Below, one piece after another: positions 1 through 9,975 of a stretch of 62,755 nt of DNA. Made by a program: the position numbers and the translations under genes. Position 1 is the first letter of the stretch. Each line of letters begins with the position of its first letter. Origin of the DNA: Pleurotus djamor (taxonomy: Eukaryota; Basidiomycota; Agaricomycetes; Agaricales; Pleurotaceae); NCBI GenBank assembly GCA_029747585.1, contig JAPEVF010000238.1, positions 1 to 62,755 of the forward strand, given 5' to 3'. The notes beneath the pieces are model-generated. The model was not told the DNA's origin, ran no database searches, and saw only the letters and a list, made by a program, of their open reading frames with translations.

Positions 1-2
1 CC

Positions 3-677
3 ACCTTCTACTCCCCCTACTACCACACCCTCCCCACCCCTCCCTCCCCTTCCGACAAGGACAAACCCATCCCAGGTTGGACAGACGGCTCACACGCCTG
101 GCGCGCAACAGTCTACAACCTCACAGACCACGACCCCTCCGACCTCCGTGTCCGCGACAAAATTGAACGCGTCTACCGTGTCCACCATAGCACCCCGTTG
201 AGGTCGAGTAAAGGTGTTAAATCAACGGTAGGGACGAAGGATGTGGATGTAAGGGAGGTGGTGAGGAAGAAGGTCGTTTCGGGGGAGGAGGTGCGGAGGA
301 GGAGTGTTGCGGAGGAGGAGATGTTGTATGAGTATCATCAGAGTCTCGCAAGGAGACATCGTGAGAGGACGGCGTTGGTGAGAGGGGAGGATGGGGAGTT
401 CGTCAAGTCCTCGGCTTTGTTGGCGAGTCAATCATTGACTTCGTCGGTCGCTAGTGGTGCGAGCGAGGTACCGGGGTTCAAGCGACCAGTCGTTGAGAGT
501 GCGTGTCCCTTCCCTTTCTTCCTCCCTCTCAATCATGTACTCATGATCTTTATCATTACAGCACGCTCCTGGTCCTACGACTCCCACCCCTCTCTCTACA
601 CCCCCATGAAAATGCCAGAGAATGAGGGCAAGAAGCTGTTTTTGTTTAATGAGCGGGAGGTCATTGTCCGTCGGTGA
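3..677 (+). CDS. 3' end of an unrecognised gene, cut by the left edge
   Basis: An open frame enters from the left edge and runs without a stop to a TGA at 675-677. An intron at 499-561 (63 bases, GTGCGT donor, TTACAG acceptor) divides it; its length is a multiple of three, so the frame also reads through unspliced. The visible part of about 200 residues begins with aromatic and proline-rich sequence (FYSPYYHTLPTPP), continues with SHAWRATVYNL and a stretch rich in Arg, Lys and Glu, and ends in FLFNEREVIVRR. I see no signal peptide, membrane segment or catalytic motif in this part, and I do not recognise the family. The continuous frame and clean intron argue for a real gene; the start and any upstream domains lie outside the window. 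Confidence 0.65.
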   Translation, partial: TFYSPYYHTLPTPPSPSDKDKPIPGWTDGSHAWRATVYNLTDHDPSDLRVRDKIERVYRVHHSTPLRSSKGVKSTVGTKDVDVREVVRKKVVSGEEVRRRSVAEEEMLYEYHQSLARRHRERTALVRGEDGEFVKSSALLASQSLTSSVASGASEVPGFKRPVVESACPFPFFLPLNHVLMIFIITARSWSYDSHPSLYTPMKMPENEGKKLFLFNEREVIVRR

Positions 678-2240
678 GCGGAGATGTGTTGATGTTATAT
701 CCTTGTGTCTGTTTCTCTTGCCGCCCTTTAGCTTGATTTATGCTCTTCTCTCTTCTTGCTCTGCATTGCTATTTGCTATTGCTTCTCTTGCTTGCTGTCC
801 CATTTGTTCCATCTCCCTGTTATCACCACCATCGCCACTGTGCTCGTCTTTTCTTCATCACTATTGTTGGTTGGATATCTTTATACCACCCTCCATGTAC
901 CACTCACTATGATCACACTCCAATATTAATACCATCACCAGTATCAATTATTTGCATTCTTGTTCATACTAAGGATTACCCTAACCTACCTTATGTACAT
1001 ACAAACAAAATACACAAATGGACACATTATCATCACCTTGAGGTCAGTCTTGAGTCCCCTGTTCCATCTCCAAGGGATCTCGGAGGAGCGGAATTGTCGA
1101 TTTAGGCAGGGGAGCGGGTAGGAAGACAGCACGGTGGATGACCCAGAGACACCTTTTGTGGGCCCTTATGTGTATATGTTCTCTCCAGAGCTCGCACCGC
1201 GTGGGTGGTTGATTCAACGTAACATACCGGTCATGTCTTGGGCCATAAAAACATGAATAGAAAACATAACATCTACATGAAGGGATCATTTGCACCCGAC
1301 CCCTTCATTTCTGCCAGGACTTGAGACAGTGGGTATTGTGTAAAGGGGGACTGTAATGTCTTGTATGGTCAAGCCACTGGTCGTTGTCGTTGTTGCGAAT
1401 GGAAAATGTTGATGATCAATGGCAGCGAATATCTATGAACCATCATGAAAGGGAATGGCAGTAATCGGCCTGTCATTTGAGCACGAAAGAGTGACAACCA
1501 TCCTCTAACGTCCTTTGAGGTCCGCGGAATGGAAGATAGCTGGAGCGCGTGGTCATGGAGTACGAAAGAGAGTTGTATGACACGAGGTTAGGAGTAGATT
1601 ATAGGAGGACAGGGTCAGACTTATTTAGGCCCAAAACCGTGAACATCTCACTGGTTCATTCACGTCACGGTTACTCATGGTGATTCACGGGGAACGGTCT
1701 GAGTTGCGGGTGCGATACTTCAATACCAATGCGTTAAAGTCTCGTTGCGAGAGTAGATACCCGCGCTAGTCAAGAGGGTTAGGGATGCGAAGGCTCGAGA
1801 ATCATACTGCATGCCCCGCATGATGCCCCCAGTAATGATATTTCGATGGGCTTTTCCGTTTCCATTCGTCGATGATGGTACTGACTTCCATATATGGAGG
1901 TGAGAGGCTGAGAGCGGGGAGCATGAACTCTGACCGCGCCCGCCCACCCTTGAGCCAGGCATCTCATAATTTCCAACCGCGGGCGACTTTGAGTCAAGGT
2001 GTGTACCTGCTGCCTTCTTGCCACCGCATTGAATAATTCTGGTATAACATACCAACATATATCTGTGAAAGTCACGAAGTCATGCCTTCGAATTCCTTAG
2101 AAACCAAACTCAACCTGAAATTACTAAATACTTATGATAAGAGCGAAAAAAAGGTTCTCGTGTTAAGAGTGCTTCGGGTCTCAGAAAGCTTATTCGACGT
2201 TCCCGCTTTTCAACAGTGTGCGACGGCGGCGTTATGAAAT
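678..2240. other. No gene recognised; contains a CGTGAATCAC-type repeat patch
   Basis: This stretch follows the stop of the left-edge gene. The first few hundred bases are pyrimidine-rich and AT-rich, as expected of a 3' flank. Open frames here are short and show no family features or convincing splice structure. A patch at about 1637-1694 carries repeated TTCACG / GTGATTCACG words like those in the element near 16 kb. Nothing else stands out. Confidence 0.5.
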
Positions 2241-2269
2241 CGAGATGGAACAGGGGACTACAAACTCCC

Positions 2270-3287
2270 TTGAGGTATGAGGTTGGTTTCAGTGCTTTGG
2301 TTTCGAGCGGTGATTAATGAGTCAATCAGAGGAGGAATATTAATCATGTCATACAGAGCCAGAATCAAGGTTCACTCACCGGGAGTTTGAGCCAGGCAAG
2401 CTCAATCACAAAGTATGTGAGCAGAATCCTGTGGGGAAATCAACGGCCTTGAAAGATAGAAGCTGGTCAAGAAGTGCATACACCTTGAAGTGAGCCACCG
2501 AATCCTTCATGATCGCTCGGATGAATCTAACGATAGAGTCCGTAGACGCAGCAAGCCAAGATCAATTGTACGCTGAAGAGCACAAAGCGTGCTTTTGAGT
2601 GGAAAGCTTGAGAAGGGAAAGTGGCCAAGGAGAGAGAACGTACCCGAAGCCTCGGTGATGTGACGTCCCCATGCCAAGCCTGCATGAGGAGTCAGTTATG
2701 GTACGAACAAGGATTGAAAGAAGACTCAGTGGCAACTCACGACTGAGAGATGAAGTCATCCTGTAATCGAAAACCTGATTGAACGCGCTGTATTAGGCTT
2801 GTACGGTACGAAGGCGACTAAGAGACAAGTCAGTCAGGTCCGAGGATGGGAGAATGAGGCACGGGCTGTACCAGCGACGTTGAATGATTTGGTATCGGTT
2901 CTATAGATAAGATCAGCGTTGCCTGGGAAAGCGAGAGACTCAGCTACGTACGAGGAAGAAGAGGATTCGAGCATAAGTCTACTGGAGTCCTGACTAGTTG
3001 ATCCGCCAGAGCTGGGACTGAAAAAATGGTGAGTAACAAAACACAGGACAATCCAATGAAGCACCTCATTTGGGAGAATAACAGAGTAGTCCCATACAAA
3101 GGCTGTGAATGATGATCGATGAAGCTAGAAAATGATCGGGCGATAGAAGGAGTAATAATGTTCGACCAACGAAGACGAAATGGGAGAGCGTACCTTGAGC
3201 GTATTGGGTAAAGGAAAAGTCGTGGACCGCGGAGGTTAGCTGTTTCAAGGCAGCCTGTTCCATGATACCCAAGGGACGACAAACCAC
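2270..3287 (-). CDS. DUF6533-like integral membrane protein (multi-exon)
   Basis: On the minus strand short hydrophobic exons alternate with small introns. The first exon (ATG at 3287 or 3263) ends FSFTQYAQ. After an intron comes LVWDYSVILPNEVLHWI, which fits the DUF6533 signature (a hydrophobic stretch with YDxxxTLxxEVxxIW). Further exons contain SRLMLESSSSS and RTDTKSFNVA. Near the 3' end SIVRFIRAIMKDSVAHF is followed by ILLTYFVIELAWLKLP, the family's late membrane segment after a conserved RDSVxYF-like motif. DUF6533 proteins are multi-pass membrane proteins of unknown function that are expanded in Agaricomycetes. Exon borders are approximate and I could not fix the stop. Low-level decay cannot be excluded. 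Confidence 0.6.
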
Positions 3288-3459
3288 ACTCCACGAGAGG
3301 TTGCGTTTTATGGACGAAAACTTGATAAAGTCTTTTTAGCCGTCATGGAGTGCATCCACTGATATAAGAGTCTGACTGACGGTGTCAGACGGAGATCCGA
3401 CAGCGATTAAACGATAAGCCTCCAGCAGGCGTGCAATTCTCTGGGTTTCGTGGGTCTTC

Positions 3460-4200
3460 TCAAACCAGAAGTCTGAAGACCTGGACGTTCTTCAGGGACG
3501 CCGTGAATACTCTATTACAGCTGCGTTGGGCGATAAAATAAACCGACCAGAACTTAGCAGTTTGAACTGGTTTGAACCATGCGAGTTCCATTGCCACATA
3601 GACTTGAAGAATACTACGCCGAGGTGATTCAACGCACGGACGATGTAGGAGAGCAAAGTCACTCACACGATGAAGTGTAAGACTGAATCTTTCGTGATTC
3701 TGTGCATGACTCCGAGGCCCCGAAGTCCTACTCGTACAGAAACACGGACGTGCAAAACCCCGTGCACGATGACAAGAGTTAACACTCCAACGTCAAACAC
3801 AAGGGAGGGGATGCTAGACGGATCGACACCAGTTCAGAGCAAGAAATCCAAAGTCAAGGGGGGGGATGAAACTTACATAGTCAAGAAGATTCCTTTGGGC
3901 TGACTGTAGCCACCCGTACAGGTATACTTACACTCCGGGCTTCCAAGGTGAGGCCTCTCTCGGGGTATCATTGGCGGGGCTCAATAGGATGTAAATCTGA
4001 CTGAAAAGGTTTCCAGCAAAGAGAAAAGTCAAGAGGGCAGCGATGCGCCGATCATGGCAGCTAAGATTAAATGGACGCCGAACAATGCGCAGCAGGCTGC
4101 GATATCAATGCGGTCAGATCAGAGGATATTCAACAAGCGAAAGGGTTGAGCGTACACCCGAAGGAAAGATGTCTTCCCCACAGCCGGACTGGACAAGAAG
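3460..4200 (-). pseudogene. 5'-truncated second DUF6533 copy
   Basis: Directly upstream of the other DUF6533 gene, on the same strand, is the C-terminal half of a homologue. Exons read RIAALLTFLFAGNLFSQIYI, then PSLVFDVGVLTLVIVHGVLH, then ITKDSVLHFIV joined to ILQVYVAMELAWFKPVQ and a stop at 3460. The donors GTAAGT and GTGAGT and their acceptors keep the frame between these exons. The last part aligns by eye with SVAHF..ILLTYFVIELAWLKLP in the neighbouring copy, so the two come from a tandem duplication. I find no first-exon YAQ motif or YDxxxxLPNE segment upstream, so the N-terminal membrane segments seem lost. If a distant first exon exists, this would be a gene rather than a fragment. Confidence 0.55.
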
Positions 4201-4855
4201 GTGATTCAAGGTAGTCGAAGAGCATAGGAGAAACTCACAACTAAAGGAAAGGTTCGTGGTATTGGGCATAAGAGTCGTAAGGGATCAAGCTCCGAGGGGT
4301 ACACACAACCAAGATGCTCGGAATCGGCGGGGCCTATGGCAAAATCCACGCCGAACCGAGCGACAGACGCAGTCTCGACTCTCCTGCTCCCTGCTCCTCA
4401 TTGCATAGTGTGGCTCGCTGACGATGTAAGTATATTTTGTGGAACATTGGTGGAATTGTTAGCCGACCAAGTAGACTCCATTATCACGCCAGCACTTCTC
4501 AGTACTAGTGTACCTCCAATATTGAAATGCGAGTACTTACATTTCATGCTAGCATGCATATCCTCGTGTCCACAAAAAGTGATCATGCACTTTTTGACCC
4601 GCTCAGTTTCCAGGCAAAAATCAGCTTTTCACACAGAGCCTCGCGTCTCGTGTCCCCTCCCCGCTCCATCCCCCTGCTAACATAAATAACATACTTATGT
4701 ATTTTGAAACATGATATGGGAATCATATCCAAGGAAATGAGTGCGCAGGACGGAGGCAGCAAACTTCAAAGTGCTCCCCACGTGTTGTCTCGGCGCTTAG
4801 CTCGAAGGCATCTGCCTCTCGACTACGCGCCCAGCGACCAGGGTACCTTAAGGGG
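4201..4855. other. No gene recognised; contains a palindrome
   Basis: Between the DUF6533 fragment and the GH3 remnant I see only short frames. A perfect inverted repeat at 4573-4596 has 9-base arms, CAAAAAGTG and CACTTTTTG, around a 6-base spacer. It could be a recombination or transposon footprint, but no flanking duplication was found. Confidence 0.4.
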
Positions 4856-4869
4856 CTAAAAGGGGAATT

Positions 4870-6025
4870 GAACAACGTAGTATGAGAAACGCGACAAGAC
4901 GTTGTGAAGGGTAGTGGCCCACCGAACGAGCGACGCGGTGAGCCTGACAACAGCACTCTCCAGATCAGCTCTGGTAATGAGCGACTGGTTGAATGGCAAA
5001 GGCAGGTTCCTAGCAAAGGCCGTGCGGTTTCTCGCGCACCCAACATCCATCCCAGCTTTCAAAGCAATCGCCGCGGCTTCTTCTGATGTTATCCACGGCA
5101 TCACAATCCGCAGTCACCCAACGATCTTCATCAAACCCCCACCAATCTCTCAAAATATCCTTGAGCAGGAACGAATTCGCACATGAGGGCGTCCCATTGA
5201 TCTCGTTGTAGCTGCACATCACCGAAGCAGCTTTAGCATCGCGTACGCAAGCCCGGAAAGGCGGGAGATAGTATTCGCTGAGATCTTGTGTCGTAACGAG
5301 GGCGTTGAAAGAGAATCGACCGAAGCCTTGCCAGAGTTCGAGGTCGTATGCAGCGAAGTGTTTGCAATCAGCCGCGACTTTGAAGCGAAGAGGGTCGATT
5401 CCTCCCTGAATGCCGTCGACGAGGTTGAGGACGTACCGAGAGATACGGAACGGGTCTTCTCCAGGCGTTTCCATACCTCGGCCCCATCGAGGGTCTTTGA
5501 ATGGGTTGATGTTTGGTGTGAAGTAGTCGAGCCCAGAGAAGCCATGATTGTTGAATGCCTGGGCTTCGGTGCTGATGACGGTAGCGACAGATTTTATGAG
5601 CAAGTCGTCGAATGTCGCGCCTAGATTTATTGGCAGGGGAAACGAGGTGGCGAAGCTGAAATTCCCTGAAGGCGCAAAGGATACACCAGGGCTCGTAGCA
5701 AGACCATGCTATCAATAACAGTTTGTCAGTCCAGCCCACCACATCAGCAAAGAGCGTCACTCACCAATGCCTCGGACCAGAAGTTGTAGCTCGACAAACC
5801 CAACCTCGGGATGTCAGGATTTATGTTCCCCGTTCGATTGATGAGCTCCTCGACGGTTAAAACGCTGGCCAGGGCTTGAGCTCGTTGCTTCGGTGTCTTC
5901 GAGGTGTCGCAGATACCGTTGCTCTTTAGAGGTCCATTGACGCAGTTAGGAAACGCGTAGAGAGCCGCAAAGGTTGTGGACGTAAAAGCAAAGAGGCAAC
6001 CGCAGACTAGCCAACGCATCAGCAC
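4870..6025 (-). pseudogene. GH3 beta-xylosidase, frameshifted and truncated
   Basis: Exon 1 (6025-5765) encodes a signal peptide (MLMRWLVCGCLFAFTSTTFA) and a secreted N-terminus with TPKQRAQALASVLTVEELI. A 56-base intron (5764-5709, GTGAGT..TAG) leads in phase to HGLATSPGVSFAPSGNFS, then TPNINPFKDPRWGRG, ETPGEDPF, ADCKHFAAYDLE, MCSYNEINGTPSCAN and WVTADCDAV. The Asp in ADCDAV sits where GH3 enzymes of the fungal beta-xylosidase (BxlB-like) group carry the nucleophile. Just after DNI the frame breaks near 5090 and continues one frame over as TSEEAAAIALKAGMDVGCAR and ITRADLESAVVRLTASLVR. About nine expected residues are missing at that point. Homology ends after LVR, so the alpha/beta sandwich and the fibronectin-like C-terminal domain (several hundred residues) are absent. 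An active enzyme is very unlikely. Confidence 0.85.
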
Positions 6026-6598
6026 ACCCCTTCTCGTGCGAACGATGAAATTACGCTATATGTATTGGCAGAGGTAGCTTCTGTAGCTTCCACGGAGCTC
6101 CTTCGTGATCATACATCAGGATCATGAGGTCGACATCTTCAAAAATACCTAGAACTTGGATCGGACCGCGTCACCGCGAGAGTCGTCGCGTTCCCACTGA
6201 CTGGAGTCAGCAGGGAGCAAGCCTGTATGATCGCCTTTACAGAGCTGCAGCGTTTCATGGGACGAAGACTTGGCAATTGACCCAATTGAGTGAACAGACG
6301 ACGAAAGTCGCATGGCGTGACACTCAACGCGACCTGTCACTTTGAAGTCACGTCACATCACTACCAAAACTTCAAGTTCGCCTTCCCTTCCTGCCACCGC
6401 GAGACCATGGCTACGACCGCACACTATCTTTGCGTTTCTCCTTCCCATATACCATTGGATAAAACATTCGCATCAAACCCGAGACACTGGTGTAAGCAGT
6501 AAGCGCTAACCCATAAATTCCTGAAATCTTTTTGACGAAACACCATTTAGATACGAATAAGTAATGCAGCTATCGTTCCATCAAACCCAAACCATCCT

Positions 6599-7228
6599 TT
6601 AAGCACGGAGGACGTATCCAGCAACACCCTCATCAGTGTATCCAAGACGTCTAACCGCGTTATTCTTCTCGTTGAAGTCGGTGGTGTGGAAGTGGTCAGT
6701 TCCGCTTGGGCTGTACGTCCTGTAGAGGGGAATGGAACCGCAGACGGCGCTGGGGAAGACCCAGCCAGCGATACCCTCCCTGACGTATCCGAGACCCTTG
6801 GCGTTCTCAGCTTCCTGGTTGTTGGTGGTGTAGAAGTGATCGCCGGCACCGAGTGACCAGAGACGGTACAAGGGGATGGTGCCAGAGGCCTTGCCTGGGA
6901 AGACCTTTCCGGTGACACCCTCACGAGTGTATCCAAGGAGGTTGGCGGCGTTGTTCCATTCCACGGCGTTTGTGGTGTAGAAGTGGTCTGTGTTGGACGG
7001 GTTCCAGGCGCGGTAGAGGGAGACGGCGTCTCTAGCGCGAGGTCATCTGGGACCGTGGGGAGGTGAAGTAGCGAGCTTGGATGAGAGCCAGGTGAGTTAT
7101 CTTCAAAATTTAGGCCTGGAATCGCGACTTACATCTGCGTCAGCGCGTTCCTCGACGTCAACAGTTGGGAGAGCAATTGCCTGAGCGGCGAGGACGGCAG
7201 AGACGAGGAGGGCGAAAGAGAACTTCAT
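6599..7228 (-). CDS. Secreted DUF5648 repeat protein
   Basis: The ATG at 7228 starts a typical signal peptide (MKFSFALLVSAVLAAQAIA) followed by LPTVDVEERADAD. An intron of about 100 bases begins with a strong GTAAGT at 7132. The second exon contains three repeats of about 40 residues built on LYRxWxxxxxDHFYTTxxxE....LGYxxEGxxGxVF: DHFYTTNAVEWNNA, DHFYTTNNQEAENA and DHFHTTDFNEKNNA. It ends in GYVLRA and a stop at 6599. This is the DUF5648 repeat known from secreted bacterial and fungal proteins; the function is not established. With exon 1 ending in phase 0, the best acceptors near 7032 do not rejoin the frame exactly. Either the true junction differs or there is a one-base error. The repeats themselves are clean, so I treat the gene as functional. 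Confidence 0.75.
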
Positions 7229-7229
7229 T

Positions 7230-8190
7230 TTAGGAGGTATGGAGTTTGTTCTCGAGTGCTGCTGCTGCTTGCTCAAGCAGACTTGGAATGCAGGTCTGAG
7301 GTCTACACATCGTCAAATGCAGTTCCTGTATACCATTTACAAGAGGTCTTGCGCATGAGGTATCTTCTACTGTGTCGTTCGCCGCATGCAGAGGTCCTGA
7401 CCATATGTGCACAGTGATTGCTCGACCTTGCTTCTTTCGCTAGACCGTATACGACTATGAGTCCATCTGGTCGTCTGAATATGCAAGCACGAAGTAGCCC
7501 CGTCTCATCAAGTCTACTGTTATCAACCCACCCGTGCTTCTGCACGTTTCTAAGCACCCCAGTTTCGACCAACACCGCAAGATAGCTGAACATGATTACC
7601 GTCAATGACCAAATGCAGCGATGATGCCCGCTCTATGGACGACATCCACTCGCGTCCACTTTCACAAGTCACAAGCTGAGCGCACGTAGTCTGCTTGACT
7701 CCGGAATTCTGGACAAGCACCTGTACCCTAGGGTTCGTAGTTGAACTCGATATCGGACATTGGTCATACCCAGGCATGTGTTACAAAATGGGCCTAAGCA
7801 ACATCTCTACAACCTCCCTTGAATCTTTCGTCCCTCGATCCAACTCGATGAAGCAAACTCGAAGCCTTGGTACCCCTTCTCTTCGATTTCGTTGCAAATT
7901 TGAAGTACCCATCCAACATACCACTCACTCAGCTGGCATCTACCATCCCGTCGTCGCGCTATCGAGGTGCTAATTCGGTTGGCTGGGTACCGGGTACTGG
8001 CGTTGCTGGTATCATCATTCGGGGGAGTGGGGAACTGAGTAGAAGCGGGTTTCTTCCTTTATCCCTGCGTGTGAGCAGGCGGTACGTGCTGGTAGAATTG
8101 GCGAGGTATTTATGTTGCGGACTATGTATATCCCAAGGTAGACCTCTGTCCGCTCTCGTTGCGGCGCTGAAGGCTCCTGACTGGCAGCAG
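7230..8190. other. No gene recognised
   Basis: Upstream of the DUF5648 gene this holds its promoter region and then several short frames without family features. The N-terminal half of the oxidoreductase remnant that follows would be expected on the plus strand here, but I could not find it. Confidence 0.4.
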
Positions 8191-8195
8191 GAAAC

Positions 8196-8473
8196 TTTAG
8201 CACCCCAACTTCAAAGCTGTAGACCACATCTACAGACTTCTTCGTACGTTTTCTGCCTATCAAGTCCGCATATGCGTCTAAATGGCCCTTTTCAGCCTTC
8301 CAGGAGTACACGGTTTTCTCTGATCCCAAGGTCCGTCTGCTAGAGAACAAGGAAGGTATTCCTTGGAGGTACTACGTTGGCGCAGCTGGCATGCCAGGTC
8401 TGTTCCTTCGAATACTCGTGGCCGCCAAAAGTAATCGCGCACCGAAAATGGTACTGACTCTCATTTTTTGATT
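8196..8473 (+). pseudogene. Remnant of a zinc-type (PTGR/LTB4DH-like) NADP oxidoreductase
   Basis: Two frames hold pieces of one medium-chain dehydrogenase/reductase. One reads NFKAVDHIY, matching the usual FKxGDHVYG. The next piece, in another frame, reads AFQEYTVFSDPKVRLLENK, then GIPWRYYVGAAGMPG. In basidiomycete members of the NADP-dependent alkenal/leukotriene oxidoreductase family these lie in the same order, about ten residues apart and just before the nucleotide-binding fold. Here they are separated by a frame change and extra sequence, and the frame ends within about 25 codons of the AGMPG motif. The N-terminal part and the whole Rossmann domain are missing, so this is a short gene relic. 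Confidence 0.6.
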
Positions 8474-8479
8474 AAGCCC

Positions 8480-9206
8480 GCGTGTGTCTTCCTAAACTTA
8501 TGGTCACAGCAGAGAGGTAAATGCGTTACTAGGAGGAAAGGCGTACCGAGATGAATGAATCGAGAGTCTTCGGAATTGGGTGACCTTTTCCCTGATTATC
8601 GAACCATGCTTCCCACTACTCCAGGCCCTGAAAAAATTATGTGTGATAGCTCTTTGACACATCTTTTTTGTATATGAAGGAATAATGAAGAGAGCCGGTT
8701 CGTCAAGAGATATCGTGGTGTCAAGTTCGGGATTAACTGTCCAAAAAAGGAAATTTTCAGGGGATCAAGGGGAAAATCATCGAAGAGACGAAATCCTACC
8801 TCATTCATGAAGCCTTCCAAGAAATGGAGTATTCTGGGGTGCTACCGCTATGTTAGAGCTCCCAACCAGCCTATTGGACCCATCCTAGTGGGCCTGTGTA
8901 AAAAGCTTATTTTGGCCATGAAATTGATTTACCGTCACCGCCTCACAGGCAGCGAAATCAACCGCGTTCTTATTGCTAAAATGACCCCGAAGGCAATTGG
9001 TATTCTTCACATTTTCGTTTCAAAAAAAAGGCCGCGCGAAGTCGGCCAAACGAAGTATATGAGGCAAATATGAGAAGCCCCCTCCTACAACTTCGAGCCA
9101 AAACGATGTTGGAATTGTCGCTGGATAAGAATTGGATAAGAATGATAGTCTCGTATCCTCATCTAAGGCTCTAACGATAAGGACTGCATTGAGACAACGA
9201 AGCGTT
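8480..9206. other. No gene recognised
   Basis: AT-rich sequence with a few short frames, the longest 88 codons at 8807-9073 (+), with no recognisable motif. It contains the 3' flank of the minus-strand gene that ends at 9207. Confidence 0.35.
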
Positions 9207-9975
9207 TCATTTCTGGGTCGCTGCGGACTGCGAGAGCAGGTTTAACGATACAACAGCATCGCGACGGAGTTGGAGTTCACGGAGAGTCAAGAACTCGTCG
9301 CCAGGCAATTGACCGCCGAGCTCCAAAAGCGAGGGAGGTGATGCGAAGGAAGGGTCGGAATAGGCACCAGATGTTGAGAACTTGGGGGACTTGAGTAACC
9401 ACCAGTCCCAGGTGTGCTGGCTGTGGTCCTGCGAACCAAAAGAAGAATCAGACGCACACTTTCGATGTGTGTGGTCGAGGTCATATGAGTCATTGATNGG
9501 GGGGATCCCATGAGACCGAGGGAAGCTGGTGATCTGGGCGGGAGCTGCGTGGCATCTNGGGAAGATGGGGCTTCGTCNTTTGTCTGGGGTCAAAGGCGGG
9601 GTGGTGTTACGCTGGATGGGCTTTGGGCTGGGCTGGACGGGATGAGATGGAAGGGGATGCAGCATTGTCAGCGGACGACTGCGGAGCGTTCTGTCGACAG
9701 AAATAAATTAGAGACGGCATATGCGGCCGTAAACGGGGTCTCACTAGTACTGTGTACAGTGTTTTTGGCCGCTTGGGCCGTACGATGGCGTGCGGGGTTT
9801 TCTGCAGACACCGTGCTTTGTGTGTGTTCCAATGGCAGGGGTCGTACGCGCTCTTGGTTGACAGCTTGATGTGGGCTCCACAACGATTACAGTCGACGAA
9901 CAGAGGCCCAATTACGTTAGCCATGGGATCGTCCCTCAGCCTCTTCTCTCTTGCTTTCCCCCTGGGGGTCAACAT
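9207..9975 (-). CDS. Hypothetical protein with C2HC-like motif
   Basis: The N-terminal exon from ATG 9975 reads MLTPRGKAREKRLRDDP, then CNRCGAHIKLS and HWNTHKARC. The Cys-x2-Cys ... His-x3-His-x3-Cys spacing suggests a small zinc-binding module. I recall similar short N-terminal modules in basidiomycete hypothetical proteins, but their function is unknown. The C-terminal exon lies in a different frame: proline-rich sequence, then HTWDWWLLKSPKF and a stop at 9207. An intron using the GTACAC donor after PKRPKT and the GACAG acceptor near 9690 brings the two frames into register, so no frameshift need be invoked. Three unknown bases (near 9498, 9558 and 9578) fall in the C-terminal exon and make its middle uncertain. 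Role unknown. Confidence 0.55.

Noticed and set aside
222..431. Minus-strand frame opposite the left-edge gene
   Set aside because: It lies antisense to a frame that has an in-phase intron and runs cleanly to its stop; composition is that of a shadow frame.
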